From: Luteibacter rhizovicinus DSM 16549
Lineage (GTDB): Bacteria > Pseudomonadota > Gammaproteobacteria > Xanthomonadales > Rhodanobacteraceae
Reading direction: 5' to 3'
Assembly: GCF_001887595.1 (NCBI RefSeq)
Contig: NZ_CP017480.1
Span: 3,810,001 to 3,874,000 of the forward strand
DNA length: 64,000 bases
In this document: positions 17,342 through 27,613 of the stretch, piece by piece
Layout of the letters: the number at the start of each line of letters is the position of its first letter
Position numbering within the stretch: the stretch's first letter is position 1
The notes under the pieces: model-generated
Database searches by the model: none
What the model was told of the DNA's origin: nothing
The model's input: the letters and a program-made list of their open reading frames with translations, nothing else
Made by a program: the position numbers and the translations under genes

Positions 17342-18490
17342 ATGATGGGGAAGGTCCTGCTTGCTGTCATCATGATCGGCATGTGTGCTCCGGCAACGGC
17401 TGCGAGCGGGATGGCGAAGAGCTCTCCGTTCACGTTCGCGGAAGAGCCGGGTAGGTTTGCTGTCGGTCTTCGTGTAGCCGATCTGCGCGACACATCGCGT
17501 GCGTTCGGCAAGGCACACAGCCGCCCGTTACAGACGCTGGTCTGGTATCCGGCCCTGACGAATACATCGCCGCCGATGACCGTAGGCGATTACGTGCGGC
17601 TGACGGTTTCAGAACCCGAACTTCATACGAAGTGGATGTCTCGTGTGGGCGAATCACTCGATGGGCGCCTACGTGCGATACGCAACGCAAGCCCCGCGCA
17701 GGGCCGGTATCCCGTGGTCATCTATGCGCCGAGTGATTCGTCGGTGTCGTGGGAAAATGCGGATATTTGCGAGTACCTCGCAAGCCACGGCTACATAGTC
17801 ATCGCTAGCCCGAGCATGGGTGCGGACACCCTCGACATGACCGATGACCTGCCAGGCATCGAAGCGCAGGCGCGCGATATTTCCTTCCTGATCGACTATG
17901 CGAAGACGCTTTCCGATAGTGACATGTCAGCCATTGCTGTCGCCGCTTTCAGCTGGGGCGGTCTCGCGGATCTCTTCGCTGCGGCACGCGACGAGCGCAT
18001 CGACGCGCTCGTCGCCCTCGACGGAAGCATGCGTTACTTCCCGGGACTGGTGAAGCGGGCCGACTACGTGCATCCCGAGAAGATGCATATTCCACTGCTG
18101 GCTTTCACCCGTGGGGAAATCACGCTTGAAATCATTGCCAGCCAACTCAGTGCGCCGGAGAACATCGGGCCGAGCGTGCTCAATGCGTGGACGCATGGCG
18201 ACCTTCTGACGGTGGAGATGTTTGCCATGGCGCATCAGCAGTTCAGCTCGATGCTCGAGCGTCGGCCTACGCATTACGTCGACGACGAAATACCGGGATA
18301 CACGTGGGAAGAGGGCAGCGCCGGCTATGTGTGGGTTGCCCGCTATACGCTCTACTTCCTGGATGCTTACCTGAAGCACGATGTATCGTCACTGGCACGG
18401 CTCAAGGCTGCCCCAGCGACGAACGGTGTACCGCGGCATGTCATGAACGCATCGTTTCGTCCGGCGAATTCGCCGGACGTGGTGCCTTGA
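17342..18490 (+). CDS. Secreted alpha/beta hydrolase, dienelactone hydrolase/PAF-acetylhydrolase-like
   Basis: 382-aa exported hydrolase of unknown substrate. A signal peptide (about 1-23, ending 'APATAAS') precedes an alpha/beta hydrolase fold. The strand 'GRYPVVIYAPSDSSVSWENA' leads to 'ICEYLASHGYIVIASPSMG', and the nucleophile elbow is 'AVAAFSWGGLADLFAAA' (A-x-S-x-G-G form). 'DERIDALVALDGSMRYFPG' holds the expected acidic strand. The start is the ATG at 17342, 9 nt after AAGGGA; GTG at 17333 is too close to that SD. It runs divergently from the YbiO-like gene (150 bp between starts) and converges with the ketoacyl synthase after 2 bp. Confidence 0.82.
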   Translation: MMGKVLLAVIMIGMCAPATAASGMAKSSPFTFAEEPGRFAVGLRVADLRDTSRAFGKAHSRPLQTLVWYPALTNTSPPMTVGDYVRLTVSEPELHTKWMSRVGESLDGRLRAIRNASPAQGRYPVVIYAPSDSSVSWENADICEYLASHGYIVIASPSMGADTLDMTDDLPGIEAQARDISFLIDYAKTLSDSDMSAIAVAAFSWGGLADLFAAARDERIDALVALDGSMRYFPGLVKRADYVHPEKMHIPLLAFTRGEITLEIIASQLSAPENIGPSVLNAWTHGDLLTVEMFAMAHQQFSSMLERRPTHYVDDEIPGYTWEEGSAGYVWVARYTLYFLDAYLKHDVSSLARLKAAPATNGVPRHVMNASFRPANSPDVVP

Positions 18491-18492
18491 CG

Positions 18493-20358
18493 TCAGTCCA
18501 ACCCGGCCCAGCGATGCTTCTCGGCCATCGCCAGGGCCAGCTTCGGTCCACGTCGCGCTACACGCTCACGCTTCTCGCGCTCGCTGCGGATGGTCGGCCA
18601 TGCGGCGAGATAGGCGGCCAGCACATCGGCATCGCACTGGTAGCGTGCAAACGCTTCGGCCGTGGCCGAACGAAGCGCGACGGCGCCGTTGTAGCCGCCA
18701 AAGCCCTGGGTAGCGCAGATCGCGCCGCCATTGGCATTGCCGGGCGAAGGCTCGGCCTGCAGATGGAAGTGACTGGCGATTTCAGCGAGATCCGGATCCA
18801 GGCGACGTAGCGTGGGCACGCCCGGCGCGGTGCGACCGAGCACGAACTGCACCGCCTGCGACATGGCCTTCAGGCCCGTCTCGCCCATGGTGTGACCGTC
18901 GCCGACCGCCTTGGGCGTGCCGACGAAGAGACGCGGCAAGTCATCGGTGTGGCCCTGGCGCTGCGCGGCACCACGCAGGCCCGCGAGTGCCGTGCCGAGA
19001 TCCGTCTTGGAATTGGTGCGCGTTCCGGTGGCATGTGCCGCGAGGTACTGGAAATCGTCGACGCCGTAGCCGTGGCCTTCGAAGGCCATGTCCAGTGCCT
19101 GGACCAGTGCGTTCTCGCCGCCGAAGCCGACGCCGGCGAAATGCGCCTTGCCGCCGGCTTCGCCACTCTGGCCCCAGCCGACGATGATCGAGGTGATGTC
19201 CAGCTGGTTGCGCAAGGCGAACTCGAGCGTCGTGACCAGCAAGCCCGAGCCACCGTGGCCGACCACGGTACCGTCCGCGTCGATGTCGAAGGGGGCGAGC
19301 GAGTCGTGCACGCTGCGCACGTTGCCATCGGCATGCGCGGCGTTCTTCATGGCCAGCTTGTCGCCGGTCATGAGTGCGCCACCGCCGAAAGCCTCGAGGA
19401 TGCCGTAACGCGGCTGCAGGGCGGCATCGGCCGCGGTGAGCAGCACCATCTGCGGCTTGTGGAAACCGGGATAGTCGAACAGCATTTGCGGCGCGATATC
19501 GGCCAGTGCGATGAGGCTGGACGCACACGCGCCCACGGCCGTCATCGGCGCCTGCGGCACGCGTGTGTAGCCGATATCGTCCGAACGCAGCGATTCGCGC
19601 AGCTCGGGATTCTTCAGTACGCGGCTGATGCTGTAGCTCGGCGCGAGCATGGTCGAGACCAGTGCCGGTCCATGCGAGCCGAGCGAGTGAGCAAGGCGCA
19701 CCGCGAAGGTGTCCTTGGGGATGCCGCCTTCGGGCAGCGGCGCATCCGGACGCAGCCATTGGCCAAGCGCATCCATGCCACCGAAGGCCGTCGCCGTGGC
19801 GACGCGGAAGTCGAACGGGTTCGGGACCAGCTCGGACAGCGGACGCGGCAGGCCGGCGAGCGCACCCAGGGCACCGTAGGCAAAGAGTTGCGCCTGTAGC
19901 GAAGGGCTGAGGAGCGGATCGTCCTGGAAAAGGCCGTGCATGTCCTTGAGCCCGGAACCACGGATGTCCTCGTAGCGCAGGCCGGCCAGACGGCGCAGAC
20001 CGACCGTTTCCAGATCGTGTGGCAGCGGGGCGGCGATATCGGTGACCACGCGCGGGGCCAGCTCGCGCACACCGGGCACGTGCCGGATGCCGCTGTTGGC
20101 ACGGAGGGCGTCGCCGTGCAGGCGCTTGAGCTCCTCCAGCGTGACCGGCTCGCCAGCAAGGTCGCCGGTGGCCCAGCGCATGCCGTCGGCGGCGCTGGCC
20201 GCCTCGGGGTCGATCTCCACCAGGCCGGCGTCGAACGCGGCGAGGGGAAAGAATTCGTCCGACTGGGCCACGAGGGCCTGGTAGGTTTCCGTCGAGCCCA
20301 CGGCCGAAAGGGTGCAGGCCGTGCCGACGGTGACGAGAACTTGGTCACTTCTCAACAT
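18493..20358 (-). CDS. Unusually long stand-alone beta-ketoacyl synthase
   Basis: 621-aa thiolase-fold condensing enzyme, about 200 residues longer than FabB/FabF. The catalytic triad is present: Cys in 'TAVGACASSLIALADIAPQ', the first His in 'YLAAHATGTRTNSKTD' and the second His in 'AVGDGHTMGETGLKAMSQA'. The 'TRTNSKTD' and 'GHTMG' forms recall the KS of large type I fatty-acid or PUFA synthases more than FabF (inference). The first 220 residues resemble no domain I can name. The start is the ATG at 20358 ('MLRSDQVLVTVG'); longer frames lack support. No ACP, KR or DH gene is adjacent, but a PPTase lies 4 kb away. Product unknown. Confidence 0.85.
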   Translation of the reverse strand: MLRSDQVLVTVGTACTLSAVGSTETYQALVAQSDEFFPLAAFDAGLVEIDPEAASAADGMRWATGDLAGEPVTLEELKRLHGDALRANSGIRHVPGVRELAPRVVTDIAAPLPHDLETVGLRRLAGLRYEDIRGSGLKDMHGLFQDDPLLSPSLQAQLFAYGALGALAGLPRPLSELVPNPFDFRVATATAFGGMDALGQWLRPDAPLPEGGIPKDTFAVRLAHSLGSHGPALVSTMLAPSYSISRVLKNPELRESLRSDDIGYTRVPQAPMTAVGACASSLIALADIAPQMLFDYPGFHKPQMVLLTAADAALQPRYGILEAFGGGALMTGDKLAMKNAAHADGNVRSVHDSLAPFDIDADGTVVGHGGSGLLVTTLEFALRNQLDITSIIVGWGQSGEAGGKAHFAGVGFGGENALVQALDMAFEGHGYGVDDFQYLAAHATGTRTNSKTDLGTALAGLRGAAQRQGHTDDLPRLFVGTPKAVGDGHTMGETGLKAMSQAVQFVLGRTAPGVPTLRRLDPDLAEIASHFHLQAEPSPGNANGGAICATQGFGGYNGAVALRSATAEAFARYQCDADVLAAYLAAWPTIRSEREKRERVARRGPKLALAMAEKHRWAGLD

Positions 20359-20440
20359 GTTTTTGGGTACGTAGTGAAACAAACGAGTCACATAGTATAA
20401 GCGTCGGGAGGCTTCCCCGGCGCCGGCTTGCATGCCCTGT

Positions 20441-21376
20441 TCAGCGAGGCTGGCGGTCCAGGAAAGCGAGGACCAGGGCAGCGATCTCGTCGACCTTCTC
20501 ATCCCATGGGAAATGGCCGGCATCCAGCAGATGAACCTCGGCCTTGGGCACGTCGCGCTGGTAGGCGTCCCCGCCCGGGCCGATGAACGAGGGATCGTAC
20601 TTGCCCCAGACCACCAGGGTCGGTGGCTTGTGCTCGCGCAGCCAGGCCTGCCAGGCCGGATAGGAGGCGACGTTGTTCCGATAGTCGTACAACAGCGCCG
20701 ACTGGATCTCGTGCTGGCCGGGGCGCGACAGGTGGGCGAACTCGTCGGTCCAGGTGTCCGGGTTGTACCGCTCGGGGTGCGAGCTACCCGCCGTGTGTCG
20801 CTGCTCGGTGGCCGTCTGCGAAACGAAGTTGGCGAAGACCTCCGGATGTGCCCTGGGATCTTTCCAGTACTCGGCGATGAGCGCCCACTTCTTGCCCAGG
20901 CCCTCCTGGTACGCGTTCGCGTTGGAGACGATCAGTGCCTGCACGCGCTCGGGATGCTTGAGCATGATGCGGAAGCCCACCGGGCCGCCGTAGTCGTGCA
21001 GGTACAGCGAATACTTCTTCAGGCCCAGCTGTTCGAGCAGCCCGTTAGTGGTCTCGGCCAGATGATCGAAGGTGTACGTGTACGTCGCCGGGTCCGGCGC
21101 GTCGCTCTGGCCGAACCCGGGATAGTCCGGTGCGATCAGGTGATAGCGCGTGGCTAGCAGCGGGATGAGGCTGTCGAACTGGCGCGACGACGAGGGAAAG
21201 CCGTGCAGGAGCACCAGCACCGGCGCGTCCTTGGGTCCGGCCTCGCGGTAGAACACGCCCACGCCATCGACGGTGACACGATGGTAGGTCGTCGTGGCGT
21301 TGCTGGAGGGAAGCGGATCGGCGTGAGCCAGGGAAGCCATGATCATTCCGGCGGCAAGTAAGGCGAGGGTCTTCAT
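20441..21376 (-). CDS. Exported alpha/beta hydrolase, haloalkane dehalogenase/epoxide hydrolase-like
   Basis: 311-aa hydrolase with an N-terminal signal peptide ('MKTLALLAAGMIMASLAHAD'). The fold shows the oxyanion loop 'VLVLLHGFPSSSRQFDSL' and 'HLIAPDYPGFGQSDAPD'. The nucleophile Asp is in 'SLYLHDYGGPVGFRIM'; Asp rather than Ser points to dehalogenase or epoxide-hydrolase chemistry. The late His is in 'LLDAGHFPWDEKVDEIA'. The start is the ATG at 21376, with GAAGAGAA as a fair SD; a longer frame from 21436 lacks one. Substrate cannot be told. Confidence 0.88.
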   Translation of the reverse strand: MKTLALLAAGMIMASLAHADPLPSSNATTTYHRVTVDGVGVFYREAGPKDAPVLVLLHGFPSSSRQFDSLIPLLATRYHLIAPDYPGFGQSDAPDPATYTYTFDHLAETTNGLLEQLGLKKYSLYLHDYGGPVGFRIMLKHPERVQALIVSNANAYQEGLGKKWALIAEYWKDPRAHPEVFANFVSQTATEQRHTAGSSHPERYNPDTWTDEFAHLSRPGQHEIQSALLYDYRNNVASYPAWQAWLREHKPPTLVVWGKYDPSFIGPGGDAYQRDVPKAEVHLLDAGHFPWDEKVDEIAALVLAFLDRQPR

Positions 21377-21522
21377 ATAGGCGTTCTCTTCGACATACCG
21401 TCGCAGTATCCCTCCGGATAGCGGCTCGCGGAGCATTTTCAGGCCATACCTTGGGTTGATGTCCGCGATGAGGGGAAAGTGCTAGCGTCGGGCGAGACCG
21501 TTTCTGTCTTGGGAGGTGCGGG

Positions 21523-21906
21523 ATGAACGAGCTCGACATCCGCTCGGCGATCGACGAGCACTGGGCCGCGTCCGCGGCAGGCGATCAGTTCGCCGAACAC
21601 CTGATCTATCACGAAGACGCCATCTGCGAGTACCCGCAGTCGGGAGAGATCATCCACGGACGTCACAACCTCCAGGCACTTCGCAGCCACCATCCGGGCA
21701 AGCCATCGGGATTCAAGGTGCGACGGATCGTCGGGCAGGAGCACCTCTGGGTGACGGAGTACATCATCACGTACGAGGGCAAGCGCGCCTTCACCGTGAG
21801 CATCATGGAGTTCCGCGACGGCAAGGTGGCGCACGAAACGCAGTATTTTGCGGATCCGTTCGACGCGCCCGACTGGCGCGGTCAGTGGGTGGAAGTACGA
21901 CCGTAA
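21523..21906 (+). CDS. NTF2-like/SnoaL-type small protein
   Basis: 127-aa cytoplasmic protein with the cone-shaped NTF2-like fold. It begins 'ELDIRSAIDEHWAASAAGD' and continues 'YHEDAICEYPQSGEIIHGRH', then strands to 'AFTVSIMEFRDGKVAHETQY' and 'FADPFDAPDWR'. This layout is shared by SnoaL-like polyketide cyclases and ketosteroid isomerases, but most bacterial members have no known role. The ATG at 21523 has GGGAGG at 21511-21516. It converges with the permease gene after 15 bp and stands alone. Confidence 0.85.
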   Translation: MNELDIRSAIDEHWAASAAGDQFAEHLIYHEDAICEYPQSGEIIHGRHNLQALRSHHPGKPSGFKVRRIVGQEHLWVTEYIITYEGKRAFTVSIMEFRDGKVAHETQYFADPFDAPDWRGQWVEVRP

Positions 21907-21921
21907 ATCGGTGGACGATCG

Positions 21922-23001
21922 TCAACGCATGTCGAGGCCTGCGGCAATCAGCCCTGCCAGGACGCCGAAGGCAACGACGGCGGCGGCAAGCGACAGCAGC
22001 AGGCGTAGGGGCAGGGAACGCCCCAGCATCGCCATCGACGGCAGGCTTACCGGCGGCAAGGTGAAGAGCAGGGCCGCTGCCGGCCCCACGCCCATGCCAA
22101 GGGCCAGCATCGCCTGCACGATCGGCACTTCACCGGCGGTCGGAATGACGAAGAGCATCCCTGCCACGGCGAGGGCGAGGATCCAGAACCACTGCTCACC
22201 GACGGCCGGCCCCACGTGCGGGAACATCCAGGCGCGTGCGGCACCGAGTAGCAGCACGATCACGATGTATTCGGGGATCAGGCGCACGGTCATCCGCACG
22301 AAGACGGTGAGCCACCGGCGACCGATCTCGGTTAGGGACTGGCCTTCGTTGTCGGATGCCAGGTTGTCGGATGCGCGGTCGGCAGGCGCCGTCGTGGCGC
22401 GCACCGTGCTGGCGTCGGTGACGAAGCGATTCGCCAGATAGCCCAGGCCGAAGACCATCGGCACGCTCAACACGATACGCAGCAAGGTCCAGTTCCAGCC
22501 GAGCACGAAGCCGGTGAACACCAGGGTCGCCGGGTTCAACATCGTATTGGCCAGCCAGAACGCGACAGAGGGTCCGGCCGCCGCACGTTGCTTGCGCAAT
22601 CCCACTACGACGGGCGCGGCGCAACAGGTGCACATCATGCCGGGGATGCCCATCAGGCCTCCGGCCACCGTGCCGGCAAAGCTGGAACTGCCCAGCGCGC
22701 GCTGCACCCAGCTCGCCGGAATCAGGGCCTGAAGGGCCGAGCCCAGCAGCAGGCCCAGGACCATGGCCTTCCAGATGGCCTTGCCGTAAGCGACGGCATA
22801 ACCCAGCGCGGCGCTCCACGACGGGTCGGGCGCGCTCGAGGCGTCGCCCATCAGGATCGACTTGCCGATGGAATGGTGCGACGCGGCGTCGAAGGCGCGT
22901 CCGTAATAGGGGAACCACTTTACGTAGAAGAGGCCAGCGACGGCCAGGAGGAGAAAGACGGACCAGCGCACGGTACGGGTACTACGCAGAGCGACAGGCA
23001 T
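21922..23001 (-). CDS. Permease of the ArsP/DUF318 (PF03773-like) family
   Basis: 359-aa inner-membrane protein with about eight to ten helices in two halves. The first half has '[20 protein letters not shown]', containing the paired Cys typical of this family. The second has '[20 protein letters not shown]' as its repeat counterpart. A charged loop (about 205-230) separates them. Relatives such as ArsP export methylated arsenicals, and others have no proven substrate. The gene is divergent from selD (82 bp between starts), so a selenium-related role is possible but only suggested by position. Confidence 0.82.
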   Translation of the reverse strand: MPVALRSTRTVRWSVFLLLAVAGLFYVKWFPYYGRAFDAASHHSIGKSILMGDASSAPDPSWSAALGYAVAYGKAIWKAMVLGLLLGSALQALIPASWVQRALGSSSFAGTVAGGLMGIPGMMCTCCAAPVVVGLRKQRAAAGPSVAFWLANTMLNPATLVFTGFVLGWNWTLLRIVLSVPMVFGLGYLANRFVTDASTVRATTAPADRASDNLASDNEGQSLTEIGRRWLTVFVRMTVRLIPEYIVIVLLLGAARAWMFPHVGPAVGEQWFWILALAVAGMLFVIPTAGEVPIVQAMLALGMGVGPAAALLFTLPPVSLPSMAMLGRSLPLRLLLSLAAAVVAFGVLAGLIAAGLDMR

Positions 23002-23083
23002 GTCATCCTCCCGGACATTCGTCTATGGTTATGCTGCCGCAGAATCCCTCCGTCGCGCCACCGCGACTTTGGTGGAGTTTTCC

Positions 23084-24124
23084 ATGACTTGTACGCGCTT
23101 GACTGAACTTGCCCATGGCGGCGGATGTGGCTGCAAACTCGCACCCTCCGTGCTCCAGCAATTGCTTGCCGACAAGCCGGCCGCCATGCCGTTCGCGCAA
23201 CTGCTCGTCGGCAACGAGTCGAGCGACGATGCCGCGGTGTGGCAGGTCGATGAAAACACCTGTGTCATCGCCACCACCGACTTCTTCATGCCCGTGGTCG
23301 ACGACCCGCACGACTTCGGCCGCATCGCCGCGGCCAACGCGCTTTCCGATGTGTATGCCATGGGCGGCAAGCCGATCATGGCCCTGGCGATTCTCGGCAT
23401 GCCGCTGGGCAAGATCGAAATCGACACGGTGCGGGCGATCCTCGCCGGCGGCGAAGCGATCTGCGCCGAAGCGGGCATTCCGGTCGCGGGCGGGCATTCG
23501 ATCGACTCGGCCGAGCCCATCTACGGACTGGCGGCGATCGGGCTTTGCTCGCCATCCAACGTTCGCCGGAACACCGGCGCGAGACCAGGCGACGTGCTGA
23601 TCCTCACCAAGGCGATCGGTGTTGGTGTGTATTCCGCCGCGTTCAAGAAGCAGGTGCTGCCGACCGACGCCTACGACGAGCTGATCGCGTCGACCACGCT
23701 GCTCAATCGCGTGGGTCACGAACTGGGCAAGCTGGATGAGGTGCATGCGATCACCGACGTCACCGGCTTCGGGCTGCTCGGCCATGCCCTGGAGATGGCG
23801 CGGGGCAGCGGCGTGCGTATCGCGATCGACGAGGCCCGTGTGCCGTTCTTCCATCAGGCCAAGGCGCTGGCCGAAGCGGGTTTCATTACTGGCGCATCGA
23901 AACGCAACTGGGACAGCTACGGCGAGGGCGTGACGTTGCCTGGCGAGCTGCCCCCGTGGCGCCGCGACCTGCTCACCGATCCGCAAACCTCGGGCGGCCT
24001 GCTGGTGGCTTGCCAGGCGGAACGCGCCGTCGCGCTGCGCGACATGATCGAGGCCGCGGGTTATGCGCGCGCCAGCATCATCGGCAGCGTCATGACGGGG
24101 AGCCCGGGTATCGAGGTCAGCTGA
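23084..24124 (+). CDS. selD: Selenophosphate synthetase (selenide, water dikinase)
   Basis: Makes selenophosphate from selenide and ATP, the Se donor for Sec-tRNA. The 346-aa protein has the N-terminal catalytic loop '[11 protein letters not shown]' with Cys15 and Lys18 (TGT codon, so a Cys-type, not Sec-type, SelD). The ATP-binding '[21 protein letters not shown]' follows, along with '[20 protein letters not shown]'. The end carries '[15 protein letters not shown]'. The start is the ATG at 23084 with GGTGGAG at 23071-23077. It faces the Sec tRNA and selB, completing the Sec pathway inside this window. Confidence 0.97.
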   Translation: MTCTRLTELAHGGGCGCKLAPSVLQQLLADKPAAMPFAQLLVGNESSDDAAVWQVDENTCVIATTDFFMPVVDDPHDFGRIAAANALSDVYAMGGKPIMALAILGMPLGKIEIDTVRAILAGGEAICAEAGIPVAGGHSIDSAEPIYGLAAIGLCSPSNVRRNTGARPGDVLILTKAIGVGVYSAAFKKQVLPTDAYDELIASTTLLNRVGHELGKLDEVHAITDVTGFGLLGHALEMARGSGVRIAIDEARVPFFHQAKALAEAGFITGASKRNWDSYGEGVTLPGELPPWRRDLLTDPQTSGGLLVACQAERAVALRDMIEAAGYARASIIGSVMTGSPGIEVS

Positions 24125-24140
24125 CGCGCGGCCGGCGAGA

Positions 24141-24236
24141 TGGCGGAAGAGCATGGGAGTCGAACCCACCCGAGACAGACTGGCTGCCTCACCCGGATTT
24201 GAAGTCCGGACGCCCCACCGGGGACGATGCTCTTCC
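24141..24236 (-). tRNA. selC: tRNA-Sec (anticodon UCA)
   Basis: On the minus strand the 96-nt gene starts GGAAGAGC and ends GCTCTTCC plus GCCA, giving the 8-bp acceptor stem and encoded G73-CCA of selenocysteine tRNA. The anticodon arm reads CGGACTTCAAATCCG (TCA anticodon), and there is a long variable arm. The T loop 'GGTTCGACTCC' is canonical. It lies 13 bp after selB on the same strand and is probably transcribed with the sel operon. It reads only UGA with SelB and a SECIS. Confidence 0.98.
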
Positions 24237-24249
24237 ATGGAGGGGAACG

Positions 24250-26181
24250 CTACGTGGTCGGGGCGAAAAGATCCAGATAACGCGGCTGAATCCTTCGCAG
24301 CGTGCCGCGCTTGAGCATGACGCCATGACGGTCGAAAAACTCCAGGATGAGGATGGCCACCTTCCTGCCGCAATCGAGCCGGTCGCGAAACGGCGCGGCG
24401 GTCAGCCATCCCTCCACATCCGTGGCCTCGATGTCCGCGGCGATCTGCAGCATCTCGTGCACCGTCGTGCGCAGGAAGAAATGGTCGTGGCTGATCTCAT
24501 CCACATCGCCCATGCGCGTGGCGAGCTTCAGCAGCTGCCGAACGTCCGCCTCCGGTATCGACAGCTCGCGGCCGATGTCGCGCACGCGCGGCGGCCGGAA
24601 GCGTGCCTCACCGCCGAGCAAAGGCGCGACAGCGGCCCACTGGCGCTCGTGCGCCGGGCTCAACTGCATCACATGGCTGGCGAGGCGAACGAACGCACCA
24701 TCGAGCCGCACCCTTCCTGAAAGATCGGCGTGCTGCAAGGCCATGGCGAAAGCGGAGGGGGACAACTCCGGCTTGACGACCTTGCGCAAGCCCTCGCGCG
24801 CCATGCCTTGCCGGTCGGGGTACGCCGTGTGGAAGCCTTCCAAACGTTCGATCACGGCGGTGACGAAATGCGCCCATGACATCGCCCCGATGGCGACACG
24901 CGCGTCGCCGGTCTCGAAGACCAGCGGTGAGAGGCTTGCAATCACGGCCTCCAGTGTTGCTGCCGATAACGCCCGGTCGCGAGCGAACGCATCGAGATCG
25001 CGCGCCGTCGAGGAGGCGTCGAGCAAGGCCGCGAGGCTGCGCTCGGGATCGTCGAGGCGCATCGCCGCACGCTCGGCTTCGCGCACCGGGGTTCGTCGAT
25101 GCCTCTCGGGCGCGCGCAGATCGATCAGCTGGCCGCCACCCATCGTGCGCCGGGCCGAGACATCGCGCAGCACGAAGCGGTCGCCGACCGCGGCGGCGAT
25201 TGGACGGTCCAGCACGAGTTGCACGTCGGCTGTCCGGCCGGGGCGCAGATGCTGGCCCTCGAGTGGAACGACATGCGCGCCGACTTCAGCGGCGCCGTGA
25301 TGCAAGCGCACGGCGAACCACGGCTCGATCAGCTTCGACTCCGACGCGAGCAGGTGCAACCGGGCATCGAGTCGCATCGTTGGTGCATGAAGCAACGGGT
25401 CGACGACCATGTCGCCACGATGGATCGCATCCTTGGCGAGGCCGTCACCGGTCAGGTTGAGCGCGCAGCGGTCACCGGCGCGGGCGGTCTCCACCGGCCG
25501 GTTCTGCGCGTGCAGCGATCGCACACGCGCGTTGAGGCCGGGCGGGCTGACAGTGACCGCATCACGCACATGCACGACGCCGGAGAGCACGATGCCGGTG
25601 ACCACCAGGCCGATGCCGGGCAAGGTGAACACGCGATCGACGGCGAGGCGGAAGCGTCCCGCGTGGCTGCGCTCCTCGAGGGAGCGTGCCTCGGCCATGA
25701 GTCGCTCGCGAAGCGCGTCGATGCCGTCGCCGGTGGCCGACGAGACAGGCAGGATATCGGCTGTCGCCAGGGCACTTGCCTTCGTGACGTCGCGAATCTG
25801 CGCTGTGACCTCGGCAAGGCGCTCGGCGGTCACCATGTCGATCTTGGTCAGCGCGATCACGGACCGCCGTGTGCCGAGCAGGTCGAGGATCGCCAGGTGC
25901 TCGCGCGTCTGCGGCATCACCCCATCGTCGGCCGCGACCACCAACAGCGCGATGTCGATGCCAGCGGCGCCCGCGACCATGGTATGCACGAAGCGCTCGT
26001 GGCCGGGCACGTCGATGAAGCCGAGTATCTGATCATCCGCCAGTGGCAGGTAGGCGAAGCCGAGATCGATCGTGATCCCGCGGACTTTTTCTTCTTTCAG
26101 GCGATCGCCATCGACACCGGTAAGCGCCCTGACCAGGGACGTCTTGCCGTGGTCGACGTGACCAGCCGTGCCGACGATCAT
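24250..26181 (-). CDS. selB: Selenocysteine-specific elongation factor
   Basis: 643-aa GTPase that carries Sec-tRNA to the ribosome at UGA codons. GTP-binding motifs are '[19 protein letters not shown]' (G1), '[12 protein letters not shown]' (G2), '[13 protein letters not shown]' (G3) and 'IALTKIDM' (G4). EF-Tu-like domains II and III follow. The C-terminal third is a set of winged-helix domains ('[20 protein letters not shown]' and '[11 protein letters not shown]') that bind SECIS RNA. The ATG overlaps the selA stop by 4 nt (ATGA), implying coupling. Confidence 0.97.
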   Translation of the reverse strand: MIVGTAGHVDHGKTSLVRALTGVDGDRLKEEKVRGITIDLGFAYLPLADDQILGFIDVPGHERFVHTMVAGAAGIDIALLVVAADDGVMPQTREHLAILDLLGTRRSVIALTKIDMVTAERLAEVTAQIRDVTKASALATADILPVSSATGDGIDALRERLMAEARSLEERSHAGRFRLAVDRVFTLPGIGLVVTGIVLSGVVHVRDAVTVSPPGLNARVRSLHAQNRPVETARAGDRCALNLTGDGLAKDAIHRGDMVVDPLLHAPTMRLDARLHLLASESKLIEPWFAVRLHHGAAEVGAHVVPLEGQHLRPGRTADVQLVLDRPIAAAVGDRFVLRDVSARRTMGGGQLIDLRAPERHRRTPVREAERAAMRLDDPERSLAALLDASSTARDLDAFARDRALSAATLEAVIASLSPLVFETGDARVAIGAMSWAHFVTAVIERLEGFHTAYPDRQGMAREGLRKVVKPELSPSAFAMALQHADLSGRVRLDGAFVRLASHVMQLSPAHERQWAAVAPLLGGEARFRPPRVRDIGRELSIPEADVRQLLKLATRMGDVDEISHDHFFLRTTVHEMLQIAADIEATDVEGWLTAAPFRDRLDCGRKVAILILEFFDRHGVMLKRGTLRRIQPRYLDLFAPTT

Positions 26182-27602
26182 GGCCGGGCAGCGAGAAGGG
26201 CGGTGGTGTCGAGCTCACCCAGTGCGGCGAGGAAGGTGGCTTCGTCCGCCTCATCCAGGCAGCGCAGATCCATGAGCAAGGCACCTTCGGACACGCGGCC
26301 GATCACCGGATGCGACAGCGCACGCAGGGCGGCGGCCAGGGGGTCGAGCAGCTCCTGGCTTCCGTGCGGACGAAGACGCAGCGCCGCACTGGCGAGCGTA
26401 TCCAGCGGCAAGGCGCCGGAGCCGATCTGGCTCTGGCAGTCGCCGACGTCGACCGCGAACGCGGTGCCGACGATCTTCGCGACGGCGGGTAGCAGGCGTC
26501 GGGCCTGAGCGTCGATGTCGGCGTGGGGCCGGGAGAGATAGCGCAGGGTGGGCAGTCGTTCGGCGAGGCGGTCCGGATCGCGGTAGAGCGCGAGGGTGGC
26601 TTCGATCGCCGCCAGCCGGATCTTGTCCACCCGCAGCGCGCGCTTCAGCGGATTGCGGTTGATCTCGGCGATCAAGGCGCGGTCGCCGACGATGAAGCCG
26701 GCCTGCGGGCCACCGAGCAGCTTGTCGCCGGAGAACGTGACCAGCCGCGCGCCTTCGGCCACGGCCTCACGCACTGTCGGTTCCTTCATCAGGCCGTAGC
26801 GCGACAGATCGACAAGGCTGCCCGAGCCGAGGTCGTTGAGCAGCGGCACGCCTGCCGCGTCCGCGATGCCGGCCAGCTCGCGCGCACCCACTTCCGCGAC
26901 GAAGCCCTGGATCCGATAGTTCGAGGTATGCACCTTGAGCACGAGCCCGGTGCGTTCGCTCAAGGCGTTGCGATAGTCGGCCGCATGCGTGCGGTTGGTC
27001 GTGCCGACTTCGACCATGTCGGCACCGGCACGCAGCATGATGTCAGGCATGCGGAACGCGCCGCCGATCTCGATGAGTTCGCCGCGCGACACGATCGCCT
27101 CACGACGCAGGGCGAAGGTGTTCAGGCACAGCAGCACCGCAGCGGCGTTGTTGTTGACGACGGTGGCGTCCTCGGCACCGGTCAGCTCGCGAAGCAGGCC
27201 GCGCACGTGATCGTCGCGCTCACCGCGTGAGCCGCTGTCGAGGTCGTATTCGAGGGCGACGGGATGGCGCATCGCGTTCGCCGCCGCGTCGACCGCGGCA
27301 TCGGCCAGCACGGCGCGACCGAGGTTGGTGTGAAGAACGGTCCCGGTGAGGTTGAACAGCGGTCGCATGCCGGGCGCCTTTGCCGCGAGAAGGTCGCCTG
27401 CGCGCACGGCGAGTTCATCGGCGCCGGGTGCCACCGCCGGGATGGCTCGTAGCGCGTGGCGCGCCTCGTCGATCACCTGACGAATCGCCTCGGTGGTCGC
27501 GACACGCCCGTGGCGTTCGACCAGGGCGGCGGCACCGGTGGTCGCCAGGACGGTGGCGACGGCGGGAAGGTGGCGAAGGGCATGCGACGCGGGCTCGACC
27601 AT
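26178..27602 (-). CDS. selA: L-seryl-tRNA(Sec) selenium transferase
   Basis: PLP enzyme that turns Ser-tRNA(Sec) into Sec-tRNA(Sec). The 474-aa protein has the N-terminal tRNA-binding helices, then '[19 protein letters not shown]' and '[19 protein letters not shown]'. The PLP-binding Lys is in '[20 protein letters not shown]'. The start is the ATG at 27602 ('[13 protein letters not shown]'), 11 bp after the fdhE stop. It overlaps selB by 4 nt. Length and motif order match the decameric bacterial enzyme. Confidence 0.97.
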   Translation of the reverse strand: MVEPASHALRHLPAVATVLATTGAAALVERHGRVATTEAIRQVIDEARHALRAIPAVAPGADELAVRAGDLLAAKAPGMRPLFNLTGTVLHTNLGRAVLADAAVDAAANAMRHPVALEYDLDSGSRGERDDHVRGLLRELTGAEDATVVNNNAAAVLLCLNTFALRREAIVSRGELIEIGGAFRMPDIMLRAGADMVEVGTTNRTHAADYRNALSERTGLVLKVHTSNYRIQGFVAEVGARELAGIADAAGVPLLNDLGSGSLVDLSRYGLMKEPTVREAVAEGARLVTFSGDKLLGGPQAGFIVGDRALIAEINRNPLKRALRVDKIRLAAIEATLALYRDPDRLAERLPTLRYLSRPHADIDAQARRLLPAVAKIVGTAFAVDVGDCQSQIGSGALPLDTLASAALRLRPHGSQELLDPLAAALRALSHPVIGRVSEGALLMDLRCLDEADEATFLAALGELDTTALLAARP

Positions 27603-27613
27603 GCCCCGAGTAT

